64,000 nucleotides of DNA from Streptomyces sp. VRA16 Mangrove soil. Lineage in GTDB: Bacteria > Actinomycetota > Actinomycetes > Streptomycetales > Streptomycetaceae. The stretch lies in contig NZ_JAFVLN010000003.1 of NCBI RefSeq assembly GCF_017377775.1, forward strand, positions 1-64,000. Reading direction: 5' to 3'. Below the pieces are notes generated by a model. The model was given only the letters and a program-made list of their open reading frames with translations. It was not told the origin of the DNA and did not search any database. Within the stretch, counting starts at the first letter, position 1, and the number at the start of each line of letters is the position of its first letter. A program made the position numbers and the translations under genes. Below, one piece after another: positions 17,304-26,183 of the stretch.

Positions 17304-20300
17304 GGGTTGTCTCTCCTGACTCGCTGTTCTCGCTGTGTCGTGTGGTGCTGTACGCGTTCGGGTCCGGGGCCACGTCCGGTGGGCCGTATCCCCCGCCGCC
17401 CGGTGTCCGGACGACCAGGACGTCGCCCGGGTGCACCTCGGCGGTGTCGCTGCCGGCGAGCCGGGTCACGCTGCCGTCGGTGCGCTCCACAAAGTTGGCG
17501 CCCAGGGCGCCGGGTGCGCCTCCGTTCATCCCATAGGGCGCGACTTTCCGGTGCTGGGAGAGGGTGGAGACGGTCATCGCTTCGCGGAAGCGGATGCGCC
17601 GTTCCGCGCCGTCACCGCCGCGCCACCGGCCGTCGCCGCCACTGCCGCGGCGCACGGTGAAGTCCTCCAGGAGGACGGGCAGTCGCCACTCGAGGACCTC
17701 CGGGTCGGTGAGCCGCGAGTTCGTCATGTGCGTCTGCACGACCGGCGCCCCGGGGAAGCCGTCACCCGCTCCGGAGCCGGACGCCACGGTCTCGTAGTAC
17801 TGGTGGCGGGCGTTCCCGAAGGTGACGTTGTTCATCGTGCCGGATCCTTCCGCCTGGACGCCGAGCGCGCCGTAGAGGGCACCGGTGATGGCCTGCGACG
17901 TCTCCACGTTGCCCGCGACGACGGCGGCGGGCGGCCGGGGCGCGAGGAAGGACCCTTCGGGGACGACGATCGTCAACGGGCGCAGGCAGCCGTCGTTGAG
18001 CGGGATGTCGTCGTCCACGAGGGTGCGGAACACATAGAGGACGGCGGCGTTGACGACGGCGAAGGGGGCGTTGAAGTTGGTGGGGAGCTGCGGGGAGGTG
18101 CCGGTGAAGTCGATGGTCGCGGAGCGTCGGGCGCGGTCCACCGTGACGCGTACGCGGATCACGGCTCCGGCGTCGGTCTCGTACGCGAACTGCCCTTCCT
18201 CCAGGGTGTCGATGACGCGGCGCACCGCTTCCTCGGCGTTGTCCTGTACGTGCTTCATGTAGGCCTGTACGACGTCGAGGCCGAAGTTCTCGATCATCCG
18301 GGCCACTTCGTCGACGCCCTTGCGGTTGGCGGCGATCTGGGCGCGCAGGTCGGCCAGGTTCGTGCGTGGGTTGCGGGAGGGGTGGGGCGCGCGGGTGAGC
18401 AGGCGCAGCGTCTCCTGCTCGCGGAAGCGGCCTTGCTCCACCAAAAGCCAGTTGTCGAAGAGGATGCCCTCCTCGTCGATGGTGGCGCTGTTCGCGGGCA
18501 TGGAGCCGGGGGCGATGCCGCCGATCTCGGCGTGGTGGCCGCGTGAGGCGACGTGGAACAGGATACGGTCGCCGGCCTCGGCGAAGACCGGGGTGATGAC
18601 GGTGACGTCGGGCAGGTGGGTGCCGCCGTGGTAGGGGTCGTTGACGGCGTAGGTGTCGCCCGGCCGCATCGTGGCGCCCCGGCGGCGGATGACCTCTTTG
18701 ACGCTGGTGCCCATGGAGCCCAGGTGGACCGGGATGTGCGGGGCGTTGGCGACGAGGTCGCCGTCGGGGTCGAAGAGGGCGCAGGAGAAGTCCAGGCGTT
18801 CCTTGATGTTCACGGACTGCGCGGTGGACTCCAGGCGGGCGCCCATCTGCTCGGCGATCGACATGAAGAGGTTGTTGAAGACCTCAAGCAGCACCGGGTC
18901 GACGGCGGTCCTGAACTTTTCGTCATTCTCCGTATCGATCTCGGAACTCTCCGTGACCATCGCGCGTTCCATGATCAGGTGGCCGTCGTCCGCGAGGGCC
19001 GCTCGCCAGCCGTCGTCGACGACCGTCGTGGCACCGTCCTCGGCGATGATCGCCGGGCCGGACACCGTTTCGCCGGGCGGGAGTTGAGGCCGCTGGTACA
19101 GGGGGACGTCGTGCCAGGTCCCGCCGGAGTGGAGTCGGACGGTCGTGGCAACGGCGGGGGCCGTGGCAGGGGGAGCGAGGTGGGAGAGGTCGGGGGGTTC
19201 GGTCAGTCCCGTGGCTTCTACGGAGAGTGACTCGACGACGAGCGGTCGGTCGAGGGTGAAGGAGTAGTGGGCACGATGGCGTTCTTCGAAGGCACGCGTC
19301 ATGACGTCGGGGCGGTCGAGTTCCACGGTGAGCGTGGTGTCGGTGCCGTCATAACGGAGCTGGGCCCGGCGCGTGGCCCGGATGCGGTCCTGCGGGACGT
19401 CCTCCGCGAGGAGTTCGGCGCGCGCCGCGGCCTCCAGGTCGTCGGCGGTCTTGAGGACGCCCGGCATGGAGGAGTCCGCCACGGGGGCCTCCACGGACTG
19501 TTCCCGCATGGCCGTGGTGTCGGCGAGGCCGATGCCGAGGGCGGACAGGACGCCGGCCATCGGTGGCACGAGGACGGTGCGGATGCCGAGCTCGTCGGCG
19601 ACCATGCACGCGTGCTGCCCTCCGGCACCGCCGAAGGTGGTGAGGGCGTAGCGGGTGATGTCGTGGCCCTTCTGGACCGAGATCCGCTTCACGGCGTTGG
19701 CGATGTTGGCGACCGCGATCCGGAGGTAGCCCTCGGCGACCTGTTCCGGGGAGCGGTCGTCGCCGGTACTGTCGCGGATCTCGGCGGCGAGGGCGGTGAA
19801 GCGGTCGCGGACGAGGGCGTCGTCGAGGGGCTGGTCGCCGCCGGGGCCGAACACCCTGGGGAAGTGGGCGGGTTGGACGCGGCCGAGGGCCACGTTGGCG
19901 TCGGTGACGGTGAGGGGGCCGCCGCCCCGGTAGCAGACCGGGCCGGGGACCGCGCCCGCCGAGTCGGGGCCCACCCGGTAGCGGCTGCCGTCGAAGTGCA
20001 GGACGGAGCCGCCGCCCGCCGCGACGGTGTGGATGTCCAGCATGGGCGCGCGCAGCCGGACGCCCGCGATCTGCGTCGTGAGGACCCGTTCGTACTCGCC
20101 GGCGAAGTGCGAGACGTCGGTGGACGTGCCGCCCATGTCGAAGCCGATGACCCGGTCGAATCCCGCGCGCTGCGACATCCGGGCCATGCCGACGATGCCG
20201 CCCGCGGGCCCGGAGAGGATGGCGTCCTTGCCGCGGAACTGGCGGGCTTCCGCGAGGCCGCCGTTGGACTGCATGAACATGAGTCGTACGTCGTGGAGTC

Positions 20301-20991
20301 GGTCGGCGACGTGTTGCACGTAGCGGCGCAGGACCGGCGACAAGTAGGCGTCGACGACGGTGGTGTCGCCGCGGGGGACGACCTTCATGAGCGGGCTGAC
20401 CTCACTGGAGAGCGAGATCTGCGGGAAGCCGATGCGGGCGGCGAGCGCGCCGATCTCACGCTCGTGGGCCGGGTGGAGGTGGCTGTGCAGGCAGACGACG
20501 GCGAGGGCGCGGATGCCGTCGTCGTGGGCCTGCCGCAACGGCCCCTCCAAGGAGGTCAGGTCGAGGGGCGTGACGACCTCGCCGTGGGCGTCGATGCGTT
20601 CGTCGACCTCGATGACGCGTTCGTGGAGCAGTTCGGGCAGCTCGATGCGGCGGGCGAAGATGTGCGGCCGGTTCTGGTAGGCGATGCGCAGGGCGTCGCG
20701 GAAGCCGCGTGTGATGACGAGGGCGGTGCGTTCGCCCTTGCGTTCCAGGAGGGCGTTGGTGGCGACGGTGGTGCCCATCCGCACGGAGTCGATGAGCCGT
20801 CCCGGGGGCGCGTCGGGCGCCGACCCGGCGTGCTCGCGCAGGAGTTCACGGACGGCCGCGACGGCGGGGTCGGTGTAGCGCCCCGGGGTGTCCGAGAGCA
20901 GCTTGTGGGTGAGCAGCCGGCCGTCGGGGCGCAGGGCGACGACGTCCGTGAAGGTGCCGCCTCGGTCGATCCAGAACTGCCAGCCTGTCAC
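17284..20991 (-). CDS. Fused 5-oxoprolinase/hydantoinase (HyuA-HyuB), inside the conservon
   Basis: A 1235-aa protein resembling full-length 5-oxoprolinase, which opens 5-oxoproline to glutamate with ATP. The N-terminal HyuA half (about 1-690) starts with the actin-like ATP motif DRGGTFTD (9-16) and has the [11 protein letters not shown] block. The HyuB half (about 700-1225) has the [19 protein letters not shown] block and ends with GGGGYG. Bacterial versions are often two proteins; here they are fused. Odd context: it lies between cvnC (gap 69 bp) and cvnD (overlap 20 bp), all on one strand. Substrates could also be hydantoins or acetone-type compounds. Confidence 0.9.
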   Translation of the reverse strand: MTGWQFWIDRGGTFTDVVALRPDGRLLTHKLLSDTPGRYTDPAVAAVRELLREHAGSAPDAPPGRLIDSVRMGTTVATNALLERKGERTALVITRGFRDALRIAYQNRPHIFARRIELPELLHERVIEVDERIDAHGEVVTPLDLTSLEGPLRQAHDDGIRALAVVCLHSHLHPAHEREIGALAARIGFPQISLSSEVSPLMKVVPRGDTTVVDAYLSPVLRRYVQHVADRLHDVRLMFMQSNGGLAEARQFRGKDAILSGPAGGIVGMARMSQRAGFDRVIGFDMGGTSTDVSHFAGEYERVLTTQIAGVRLRAPMLDIHTVAAGGGSVLHFDGSRYRVGPDSAGAVPGPVCYRGGGPLTVTDANVALGRVQPAHFPRVFGPGGDQPLDDALVRDRFTALAAEIRDSTGDDRSPEQVAEGYLRIAVANIANAVKRISVQKGHDITRYALTTFGGAGGQHACMVADELGIRTVLVPPMAGVLSALGIGLADTTAMREQSVEAPVADSSMPGVLKTADDLEAAARAELLAEDVPQDRIRATRRAQLRYDGTDTTLTVELDRPDVMTRAFEERHRAHYSFTLDRPLVVESLSVEATGLTEPPDLSHLAPPATAPAVATTVRLHSGGTWHDVPLYQRPQLPPGETVSGPAIIAEDGATTVVDDGWRAALADDGHLIMERAMVTESSEIDTENDEKFRTAVDPVLLEVFNNLFMSIAEQMGARLESTAQSVNIKERLDFSCALFDPDGDLVANAPHIPVHLGSMGTSVKEVIRRRGATMRPGDTYAVNDPYHGGTHLPDVTVITPVFAEAGDRILFHVASRGHHAEIGGIAPGSMPANSATIDEEGILFDNWLLVEQGRFREQETLRLLTRAPHPSRNPRTNLADLRAQIAANRKGVDEVARMIENFGLDVVQAYMKHVQDNAEEAVRRVIDTLEEGQFAYETDAGAVIRVRVTVDRARRSATIDFTGTSPQLPTNFNAPFAVVNAAVLYVFRTLVDDDIPLNDGCLRPLTIVVPEGSFLAPRPPAAVVAGNVETSQAITGALYGALGVQAEGSGTMNNVTFGNARHQYYETVASGSGAGDGFPGAPVVQTHMTNSRLTDPEVLEWRLPVLLEDFTVRRGSGGDGRWRGGDGAERRIRFREAMTVSTLSQHRKVAPYGMNGGAPGALGANFVERTDGSVTRLAGSDTAEVHPGDVLVVRTPGGGGYGPPDVAPDPNAYSTTRHSENSESGETTHDLRAF

Positions 20992-21060
20992 GTGAGTCTC
21001 CTGTGGTCCGCCCCGCTCCTGTCCTGGTCGTGCCGTGCGGCCCTGCGGCCGCGGTGTCGT

Positions 21061-21465
21061 TCAGAGGGCTCTGAGGCCGTCGATCACGTCGCGCAGGATG
21101 CTCTCGTCGGGCAGTTCCGCGGGTGGCACCGGGCGGGTCACGTGGACCAGCTCCTCGTCGACGAGGTCACCTATGAGGACGCGGACGACGCCGATGGGGA
21201 GGTCGAACTCCGCGGCGAGTTCCGCCACCGACTGCGGCCGCTCACGGCACAGTTCGACGATGTCCACGTGTTCGGGCGACAGCGTCTGGTCGGCCATCGG
21301 GTCGCCGCCGCGGGTTTCCGCGACGACGACCGCGATCAGGTCGAGGCGATGCTGGGCCGGGCTGGTGGTGCGGCCGCGTGTCATGGCGTACGGACGCACG
21401 ACGGGCCCGGCATCGTCGTCGAACCAGTGGTGCGTCTCCTGCGTCCCCTGACCGTCTGCGCTCAT
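21061..21465 (-). CDS. cvnC: Conservon protein CvnC (DUF742)
   Basis: A 134-aa protein of the DUF742 family, third member of the conservon. It has an N-terminal WFDDDAGPVVRPYAMTRGRT block and a winged-helix-like C-terminal part (ELCRERPQSVAELAAEFDLPIGVVRVLIGDLV). CvnC is thought to join the CvnA-B-C-D complex at the membrane. It starts 9 bp after the cvnB stop. The next gene in the operon is not cvnD but the oxoprolinase. Confidence 0.92.
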   Translation of the reverse strand: MSADGQGTQETHHWFDDDAGPVVRPYAMTRGRTTSPAQHRLDLIAVVVAETRGGDPMADQTLSPEHVDIVELCRERPQSVAELAAEFDLPIGVVRVLIGDLVDEELVHVTRPVPPAELPDESILRDVIDGLRAL

Positions 21466-21474
21466 GCCAACCCA

Positions 21475-21912
21475 CTACCCTCCGGCGGGCAGATCCGTGC
21501 GCGGAGCCGTCCCCAGATGTGCGCCGACCCGCTTGACCAACAGCGTCATCTCGTAGGCGACGAGGCCGACGTCGGAGTCCGCGTCCGAGAGCACGGCGAG
21601 GCAGCTGCCGTCGCCCGCGGCGGTGACGAACAGGAAGGCGTCGTCGAGCTCGACCATCGTCTGCCGTACGCCGCCCGCGTCGAAGTGCCGGCCCACTCCC
21701 TTGGCGAGGCTGTGGAATCCGGAGGCGACGGCGGCGAGGTGCTCGCTGTCCTCCCGGGTGAGGTCCTTGGAGACCCCTGTCGGCAGTCCGTCCCCGGAGA
21801 GCACGAGCGCCTTGCGGATGCTGGCGACGCGCTCCACCAGGTCGTCGAGAAGCCAGTTCAGCTCTCGCGAACCACCTTCGGTGGTGTGCGCGGTGGCCTT
21901 CGGTGCGGTCAT
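21475..21912 (-). CDS. cvnB: Conservon roadblock/LC7 protein CvnB
   Basis: A 145-aa roadblock/LC7-domain protein, the MglB-like partner of the conservon GTPase. Recognisable blocks are LNWLLDDLVERVASIRKALVLSGDG and ELDDAFLFVTAAGDGSCLAVL. The ATG overlaps the cvnA stop by 4 bp (ATGA at 21909-21912), showing translational coupling. Confidence 0.93.
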   Translation of the reverse strand: MTAPKATAHTTEGGSRELNWLLDDLVERVASIRKALVLSGDGLPTGVSKDLTREDSEHLAAVASGFHSLAKGVGRHFDAGGVRQTMVELDDAFLFVTAAGDGSCLAVLSDADSDVGLVAYEMTLLVKRVGAHLGTAPRTDLPAGG

Positions 21913-24797
21913 CGACCGTCCCCCTCAGATGTCGTTCCCTGTGCTGTGCCGTCGGCGCTCTCGTCGCTTGAGGCGTTCTGGTCGCTTGTGGCGTTCTGGT
22001 CGTTTGTGGCGTTCTCCGTGCTCGTGGCCCGGTCGTCGCGCGTGGTCGTCTTGTCGCTGGTGGTGGTCTCTTCGCCCATGGCGTTCTCCACACGGCCGCG
22101 CCGCCAGCCGCTCTGCAGCGAGGCCATCCGGCTGCGCACCTCGTCGGCGTCTCGTTCGGCGGGCGGCGTCGAGGCCGGCTCGTCGCGGTCCGCGGTCCGG
22201 TCGGCGCGCAGGTCCGGTCCGTCCTTGAGCTGCGGGGCGAGGCTCGCCTGCCGCACCCGGCGGGGCAGACCTCCGGGAGCGGGGGCGGCGCCCGAGGGTC
22301 CGGCTTCGGCGAGCGGGGGCCTGGAGGGCAGCGCTGCGGGTGCGGTGCCGGTCTCGGTGGCGCGGGCGCGCCGCCTGGGCAGGTCGGCCGGTGGCGGGGG
22401 CGGGGCGGTGTCATCAGCGCCGTCCGTGGCGCGGGTACCGTCCCGGTCCTGCCGCTCACCGGATGCGGCGGCCGTACGGTCGTTCTCCCCGGGCCGGGCG
22501 TGGCCGACGGGTCGGCCGTGGGAGCTCACGAGCTTGGGCGCGCGGCGGCGCGGAAGCGGGACGAGCCCGCCGGGCGCGGTGTCGTGGTCGCCCTCGCGGT
22601 CGGGGCCGAAGACGCTGTCGCCCTCGGTCTCGTCGGCCTGCTGGTGCTGCTCCCCCGGACTCCCCGCCACCGGTCGGCGCGGGCGGAAGAGCGCTCCGCG
22701 CTCGCTGTCCTCGTCGCCGAGGGCTCCCGGGAAGGAGGTCATGTCCGAGGTGGCGAGCGGGGCTTCGAGTTCCACGGGACCGTCGAGCACGGACGCCGGC
22801 AGGCCGGGGAGGCCGTCGGACCTGCCGAGCGGGCCACGCCCGCCCATGGGGGTGCGTCGCACGGCATCGGGCCGGTCGAGGCGGAACCCGGCGCCTTCGG
22901 TGTCCGGCGCGTCGGTGAGCAGGGCGTCCGGGATGAAGACCACGGCGGTCGTGCCGCCGTAGGGGGACGGCTGGAGCGAGACCCGTACGTTCTGGCGCTG
23001 GGCGAGTCGGCTGACCACGAACAGACCGAGCCGGTCGGTGTCGGAGAGTTCGAACTCGGGGGTCTCGGCGAGCCGCAGGTTGGCGTCGAGCAGCGCGTCG
23101 GCGGCCATCCCGAGGCCCCGGTCGTGGATCTCCAGGGTGAAGCCGTTGGCGACGCTCTCGCCGAGCACCTGCACGGCGGTGTGCGGCGGTGAGAACACCG
23201 TGGCGTTCTCCAGCAGTTCGGCGACCAGGTGCGTGAGGTCGGCGACGGCGGGCCCGGTCACGGCGATCCGCGGCAGTCGGCGCACCTCGATCCGCTCGTA
23301 GTCCTCCACCTCCGCGACGGAGGCCCGCACGATGTCCATCAGCTGTACGGGTTTACGCCACTGCCGGGACGGGGCGGCGCCGGAGAGGATGACGAGGCCC
23401 TCGGCGTGCCGGCGCATGCGGGTGGTGAGGTGGTCGAGGCGGAACAGGTCGGCGAGTTCGTCGGTGTCCTCGGTCCTGCGTTCCATGGTGTCGAGCAGGG
23501 TCAGCTGCTTGTGCAGCAGGACCTGGCTGCGGCGGGCGAGGTTCACGAAGACCTCGGAGACGCCACGGCGCAACTCGGCCTGCTTCACGGCCGCTTCGAC
23601 GGCGGACCGCTGCAGGGTGTTGAGCGCCTGGCCGACCTGCCCGATCTCGTCCTTGTCGTAGTCCAGGCGCGGAGCCTCGGTCTCCACGTCCACCTCTTCG
23701 CCGGACGCGAGGCGTCGCATCACGCTGGGCAGCCGGACGCCGGACGCCTCGTGGGCCTGCAGGCGCAGGCGGCGCAGGTCGCGGACGAGGCCGCGGCCGA
23801 TGCGGAGCGAGAGGAAGACGGAGAACAGCAGGGCGAGCAGGCCGAGCACTCCGGCGATGCCGGCGCGGACGAAGACGTCGACGGCGATGGGACGGATCTC
23901 GTACTGGAAGTTGCTCGCGGTTTCCGTGTTGCGGTGGTCCAGTTCGTCCAGGACCTGCCCCGCCGCCTTGTCCCAGCTCCGCGCTGTGACGCCCTTCGGG
24001 GTGCCGGGCACGCCGTTCACCACGGCGTCCTCGGCGTTGCGCAGCGGGGCCGTGTCGGGGCTCTTCCAGTAGCGCTCGTAGCGGGAGCCGTCGTCCCCGG
24101 GCAGGAGCGGGAAGTTGGTGTCGTCGAGGAGGGAGCGCTGGGCCATGAGGTCGGAGACCTGGCGCAGTTCGGGCTGGGTGAGCCGGCGGGCGACGAGACC
24201 GGAGCCCACCAGCGCGTCTTCCTGGGAGAGCAGTTCGCGTGCCTGGACCAGCGCGACGACAGCCCGGCCCTCGCGCTCCGCCTTGGAGTTGTCCAGGGAC
24301 ACGATGTCGAGCAGGAAGTCGTGGGTGGGGGCGATGAGACGGGTGTAGAAGGTGAGGGCCTGGCCGCGGGTGACGGTGCCCTCGTCGACGTTCCGGCGCA
24401 GCGACTCGATGTCCTCGAAGCCTTCCACGGCGGTGTCCAGGGTCGCGCGCGCTTCGCCGTCCATCTCGTCACGGAGGTCGGAGTCGCGGGCCTTCTCCTT
24501 GATCTCGGCCATCGCCTCGTCGGAGGCGCTGCGCTTGGTCCGCAGGGCGGACTGCGCGTCGGACGCCCGGGGGTCGGCGAGGTAGACGAGGGTCTGGCGA
24601 CGCTCGTCCTGCAGAACGCGTCCGGCCTCGGCAAGGGGATATCCGATGGAGTCGACGATCTTGCCCGCCGAGAACAGCTGCACGGCGGCGCGTCCCGTGA
24701 TGACCGAGGCGAAGGCCCAGATTGCCGTCAAGGACAGCAGCGGCACCATCAACAGCGCCACGATCTTCCGGCGGATGGACTTCCCGCGAAAGCGCAT
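21909..24797 (-). CDS. cvnA: Conservon sensor-kinase-like protein CvnA
   Basis: A 962-aa membrane protein, the first conservon gene. It has an N-terminal membrane helix (about 11-33), a nitrate/nitrite-sensor-like extracellular domain, a second helix (about 305-328), a HAMP region and an ATPase domain with an N-box (ELLENATVFSPP) and a G-box (HDRGLGMA). There is no clear phospho-acceptor histidine box, as is usual for CvnA. The long C-terminal third is disordered, rich in Pro/Arg and then Thr/Asp/Ser, and is partly coded by 18-bp repeats near 21970-22023. The start has GGGGGAGG upstream. Confidence 0.93.
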   Translation of the reverse strand: MRFRGKSIRRKIVALLMVPLLSLTAIWAFASVITGRAAVQLFSAGKIVDSIGYPLAEAGRVLQDERRQTLVYLADPRASDAQSALRTKRSASDEAMAEIKEKARDSDLRDEMDGEARATLDTAVEGFEDIESLRRNVDEGTVTRGQALTFYTRLIAPTHDFLLDIVSLDNSKAEREGRAVVALVQARELLSQEDALVGSGLVARRLTQPELRQVSDLMAQRSLLDDTNFPLLPGDDGSRYERYWKSPDTAPLRNAEDAVVNGVPGTPKGVTARSWDKAAGQVLDELDHRNTETASNFQYEIRPIAVDVFVRAGIAGVLGLLALLFSVFLSLRIGRGLVRDLRRLRLQAHEASGVRLPSVMRRLASGEEVDVETEAPRLDYDKDEIGQVGQALNTLQRSAVEAAVKQAELRRGVSEVFVNLARRSQVLLHKQLTLLDTMERRTEDTDELADLFRLDHLTTRMRRHAEGLVILSGAAPSRQWRKPVQLMDIVRASVAEVEDYERIEVRRLPRIAVTGPAVADLTHLVAELLENATVFSPPHTAVQVLGESVANGFTLEIHDRGLGMAADALLDANLRLAETPEFELSDTDRLGLFVVSRLAQRQNVRVSLQPSPYGGTTAVVFIPDALLTDAPDTEGAGFRLDRPDAVRRTPMGGRGPLGRSDGLPGLPASVLDGPVELEAPLATSDMTSFPGALGDEDSERGALFRPRRPVAGSPGEQHQQADETEGDSVFGPDREGDHDTAPGGLVPLPRRRAPKLVSSHGRPVGHARPGENDRTAAASGERQDRDGTRATDGADDTAPPPPPADLPRRRARATETGTAPAALPSRPPLAEAGPSGAAPAPGGLPRRVRQASLAPQLKDGPDLRADRTADRDEPASTPPAERDADEVRSRMASLQSGWRRGRVENAMGEETTTSDKTTTRDDRATSTENATNDQNATSDQNASSDESADGTAQGTTSEGDGR
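21970..22023. repeat. 18-bp direct repeats coding the CvnA tail
   Basis: Two near-identical 18-bp units (21970-21987 and 21988-22005) plus a partial third encode a repeated NAT-S/N-DQ-type stretch at the disordered end of CvnA. Such repeats can change copy number between strains without breaking the frame. Confidence 0.6.
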
Positions 24798-24892
24798 GGC
24801 CTCCCCCAGATCGGCCCCCTGCGGTCAGGGGCACACATGTGCGTCAACGAGCGGCGCGAGCCTACTACTGAGACAGGAGCAACTCGAAGGCC

Positions 24893-24943
24893 TGTCCGGA
24901 TGCTGTCCGACTCAACATCGGTTCGGACATCCCGAGTTGTCCG
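24893..24943. promoter_or_regulatory. Cluster of four TGTCCG motifs upstream of cvnA
   Basis: TGTCCG occurs at 24893-24898, 24904-24909 and 24938-24943, and inverted (CGGACA) at 24924-24929. The first two start 11 bp apart, one helical turn. The last two form an inverted repeat with an 8-bp spacer. The arrangement suggests a regulator binding upstream of the conservon; the regulator is unknown. Confidence 0.4.
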
Positions 24944-25031
24944 GGCATTGGGGGAGATTGCGGTCGGGGATTCACACATTCTCCGGCAATCACAATCGGC
25001 CTGACTCGCGGGGCAGTTGGCCTGAAATCCC

Positions 25032-25096
25032 CGTCGCCCTCCCCCGCGCACTCCGTCACCCTCCCCCGCGCACTCCATCGCCCTCCCCCGCGCACC
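25032..25096. repeat. Three-copy 22-bp tandem repeat
   Basis: Units at 25032-25053, 25054-25075 and 25076-25096 share the core CCCTCCCCCGCGCAC and differ at only one or two bases. The repeat is non-coding and lies between cvnA and the divergent gene. Confidence 0.85.
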
Positions 25097-25336
25097 GTGA
25101 CAGGCGCTTCCGCCGATCATCCGCTGATCAATCGGCACCGGATCGGGAATCTTCCGGCAGCGCCGTTCGTCCTACATCACAGCAAGGGGAACAACGGGCA
25201 AGAGGGCAGGAACAGCAGAGGGACACGCAGGGCGCCGCACGGGCGGCGTGAAAGGGATCAAACCGGGCAGTCAGAGTGCAGGCCGATGTGGGGACATCGA
25301 GACCGGAGCCCGGGAGCGGCGGGGAGTGATGCGGTG

Positions 25337-25741
25337 ATGGGTACGACGGGGCGACATGAACTGTGGGTCGAGGAGCCGGCGAAGCGACGCCGGATGCCAG
25401 ATCCGGTGCGGACGGCGGCCGTACGGGCCGTGCTCATCATCGCGCTCACCCTGATCCAGGCGATGATCGCGCTGCTGTGCACGCTGGCCGACTCCTGGTT
25501 GGCGTTCCCCATGGTGCTGAGCAGCGTGGGGAGCACGGTGGTGGCGACCTGGGGCGTCCTGGACGTCTGGGTGACACGCCAGGTGTGGAACCAGCGGAAC
25601 GGCGTCGTCTCGGTCCCCGCCAGCACGGCCCGGCGCCTGCGCAGAGAACGCCGCCAGGCCCGCCGCGCGGCACGAACGCGGGTACGGGCACCCGAGAACA
25701 TACGGACGCAGAGCGGGACCGGACAACTGACCCACCCGTGA
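25337..25741 (+). CDS. Small membrane protein, 134 aa
   Basis: I do not recognise a named family. The protein has a charged N-terminus (EEPAKRRRMPDP), two membrane helices in a row (about 25-48 and 53-75) and a strongly basic cytosolic tail (RRLRRERRQARRAARTRVR). The ATG at 25337 is preceded by GGGGAG ten bases upstream; a GTG directly before it is also possible. The reading frame is open further upstream, but that part has no ribosome site and unusual composition. It is divergent from cvnA. A link to the conservon is possible but unproven. Confidence 0.7.
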   Translation: MGTTGRHELWVEEPAKRRRMPDPVRTAAVRAVLIIALTLIQAMIALLCTLADSWLAFPMVLSSVGSTVVATWGVLDVWVTRQVWNQRNGVVSVPASTARRLRRERRQARRAARTRVRAPENIRTQSGTGQLTHP

Positions 25742-25794
25742 CCGACGCCGCACGGCCAGCACGGGTCGGTCCAACACAGTCAGCCTTGCAAGTT

Positions 25795-25848
25795 CGCCAC
25801 CCTTGAAAGTGAAGCCACCCTTGAAAGTGAGGCGACCCTTGTAAGTCG
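25795..25848. repeat. Three-copy 18-bp tandem repeat
   Basis: Units at 25795-25812, 25813-25830 and 25831-25848 share GCCACCCTTGAAAGTGA with changes in the third copy. A further partial copy (CCTTGCAAGTT) precedes them. The repeat is AT-richer than its surroundings. Function unknown. Confidence 0.8.
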
Positions 25849-25854
25849 GGCAAG

Positions 25855-26183
25855 TTGGCGGCGATCAGCCCGGCCGAGCGACAGCCCACCAGGCGAGTCG
25901 GCGCGGCCTCGCTGACCCAGCCGACTACACCGACCCCGGACTCTCCGCACCGAGCAGGAGCGGATCTTCGAGCGCATGTGGTTCTGCGCTGTCCGCTCGG
26001 CCGATCTCGGCAGGCCCGGCGCGTTCCGCACGGTCCAGGTGGGCCGCGAGAACGTCCCCGTCACCCGCACCCGCCCCCGCACCGGCGCCCTCAAGGCGTT
26101 CCTCAACGGGTGCCGGCACCGCGGCGCCCGCCTGTGCACCGAGGCGGATCGGCGAGAAGTGCGCGGAGCTGCTGCGCTTCTAG
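25855..26183 (+). pseudogene. Remnant of a Rieske-type ring-hydroxylating oxygenase gene
   Basis: One frame from 25976 reads MWFCAVRSADLG...FLNGCRHRGARLC, clearly the N-terminal Rieske 2Fe-2S part (C-x-H-RG-x-x-x-C) of an aromatic-ring oxygenase. The expected preceding residues (DYTDPGL, then RTEQERIFER) are split over two frames near 25935-25940, so at least one frameshift is present. A second is likely further upstream. After RLCTEA the reading jumps to a different frame, giving a plausible C-terminal end GEKCAELLRF and a stop at 26183. The middle of the gene, including the catalytic iron domain, is gone. The relic touches the end of the SMC-like gene. Confidence 0.7.

Larger units (their letters stand above)
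24798..25336. other. Intergenic region between cvnA and the small membrane protein gene
   Basis: These 539 bp hold no supported gene. They should contain the divergent promoters. They include a cluster of TGTCCG motifs (24893-24943) and a three-copy 22-bp repeat (25032-25096), listed separately. Confidence 0.6.

Noticed and set aside
19267..22962. Plus-strand open frame of about 1231 codons
   Set aside because: It lies antisense to the oxoprolinase and cvnC/B/A genes, has no family motif or ribosome site, and its composition is what GC-rich codon bias produces on the opposite strand.
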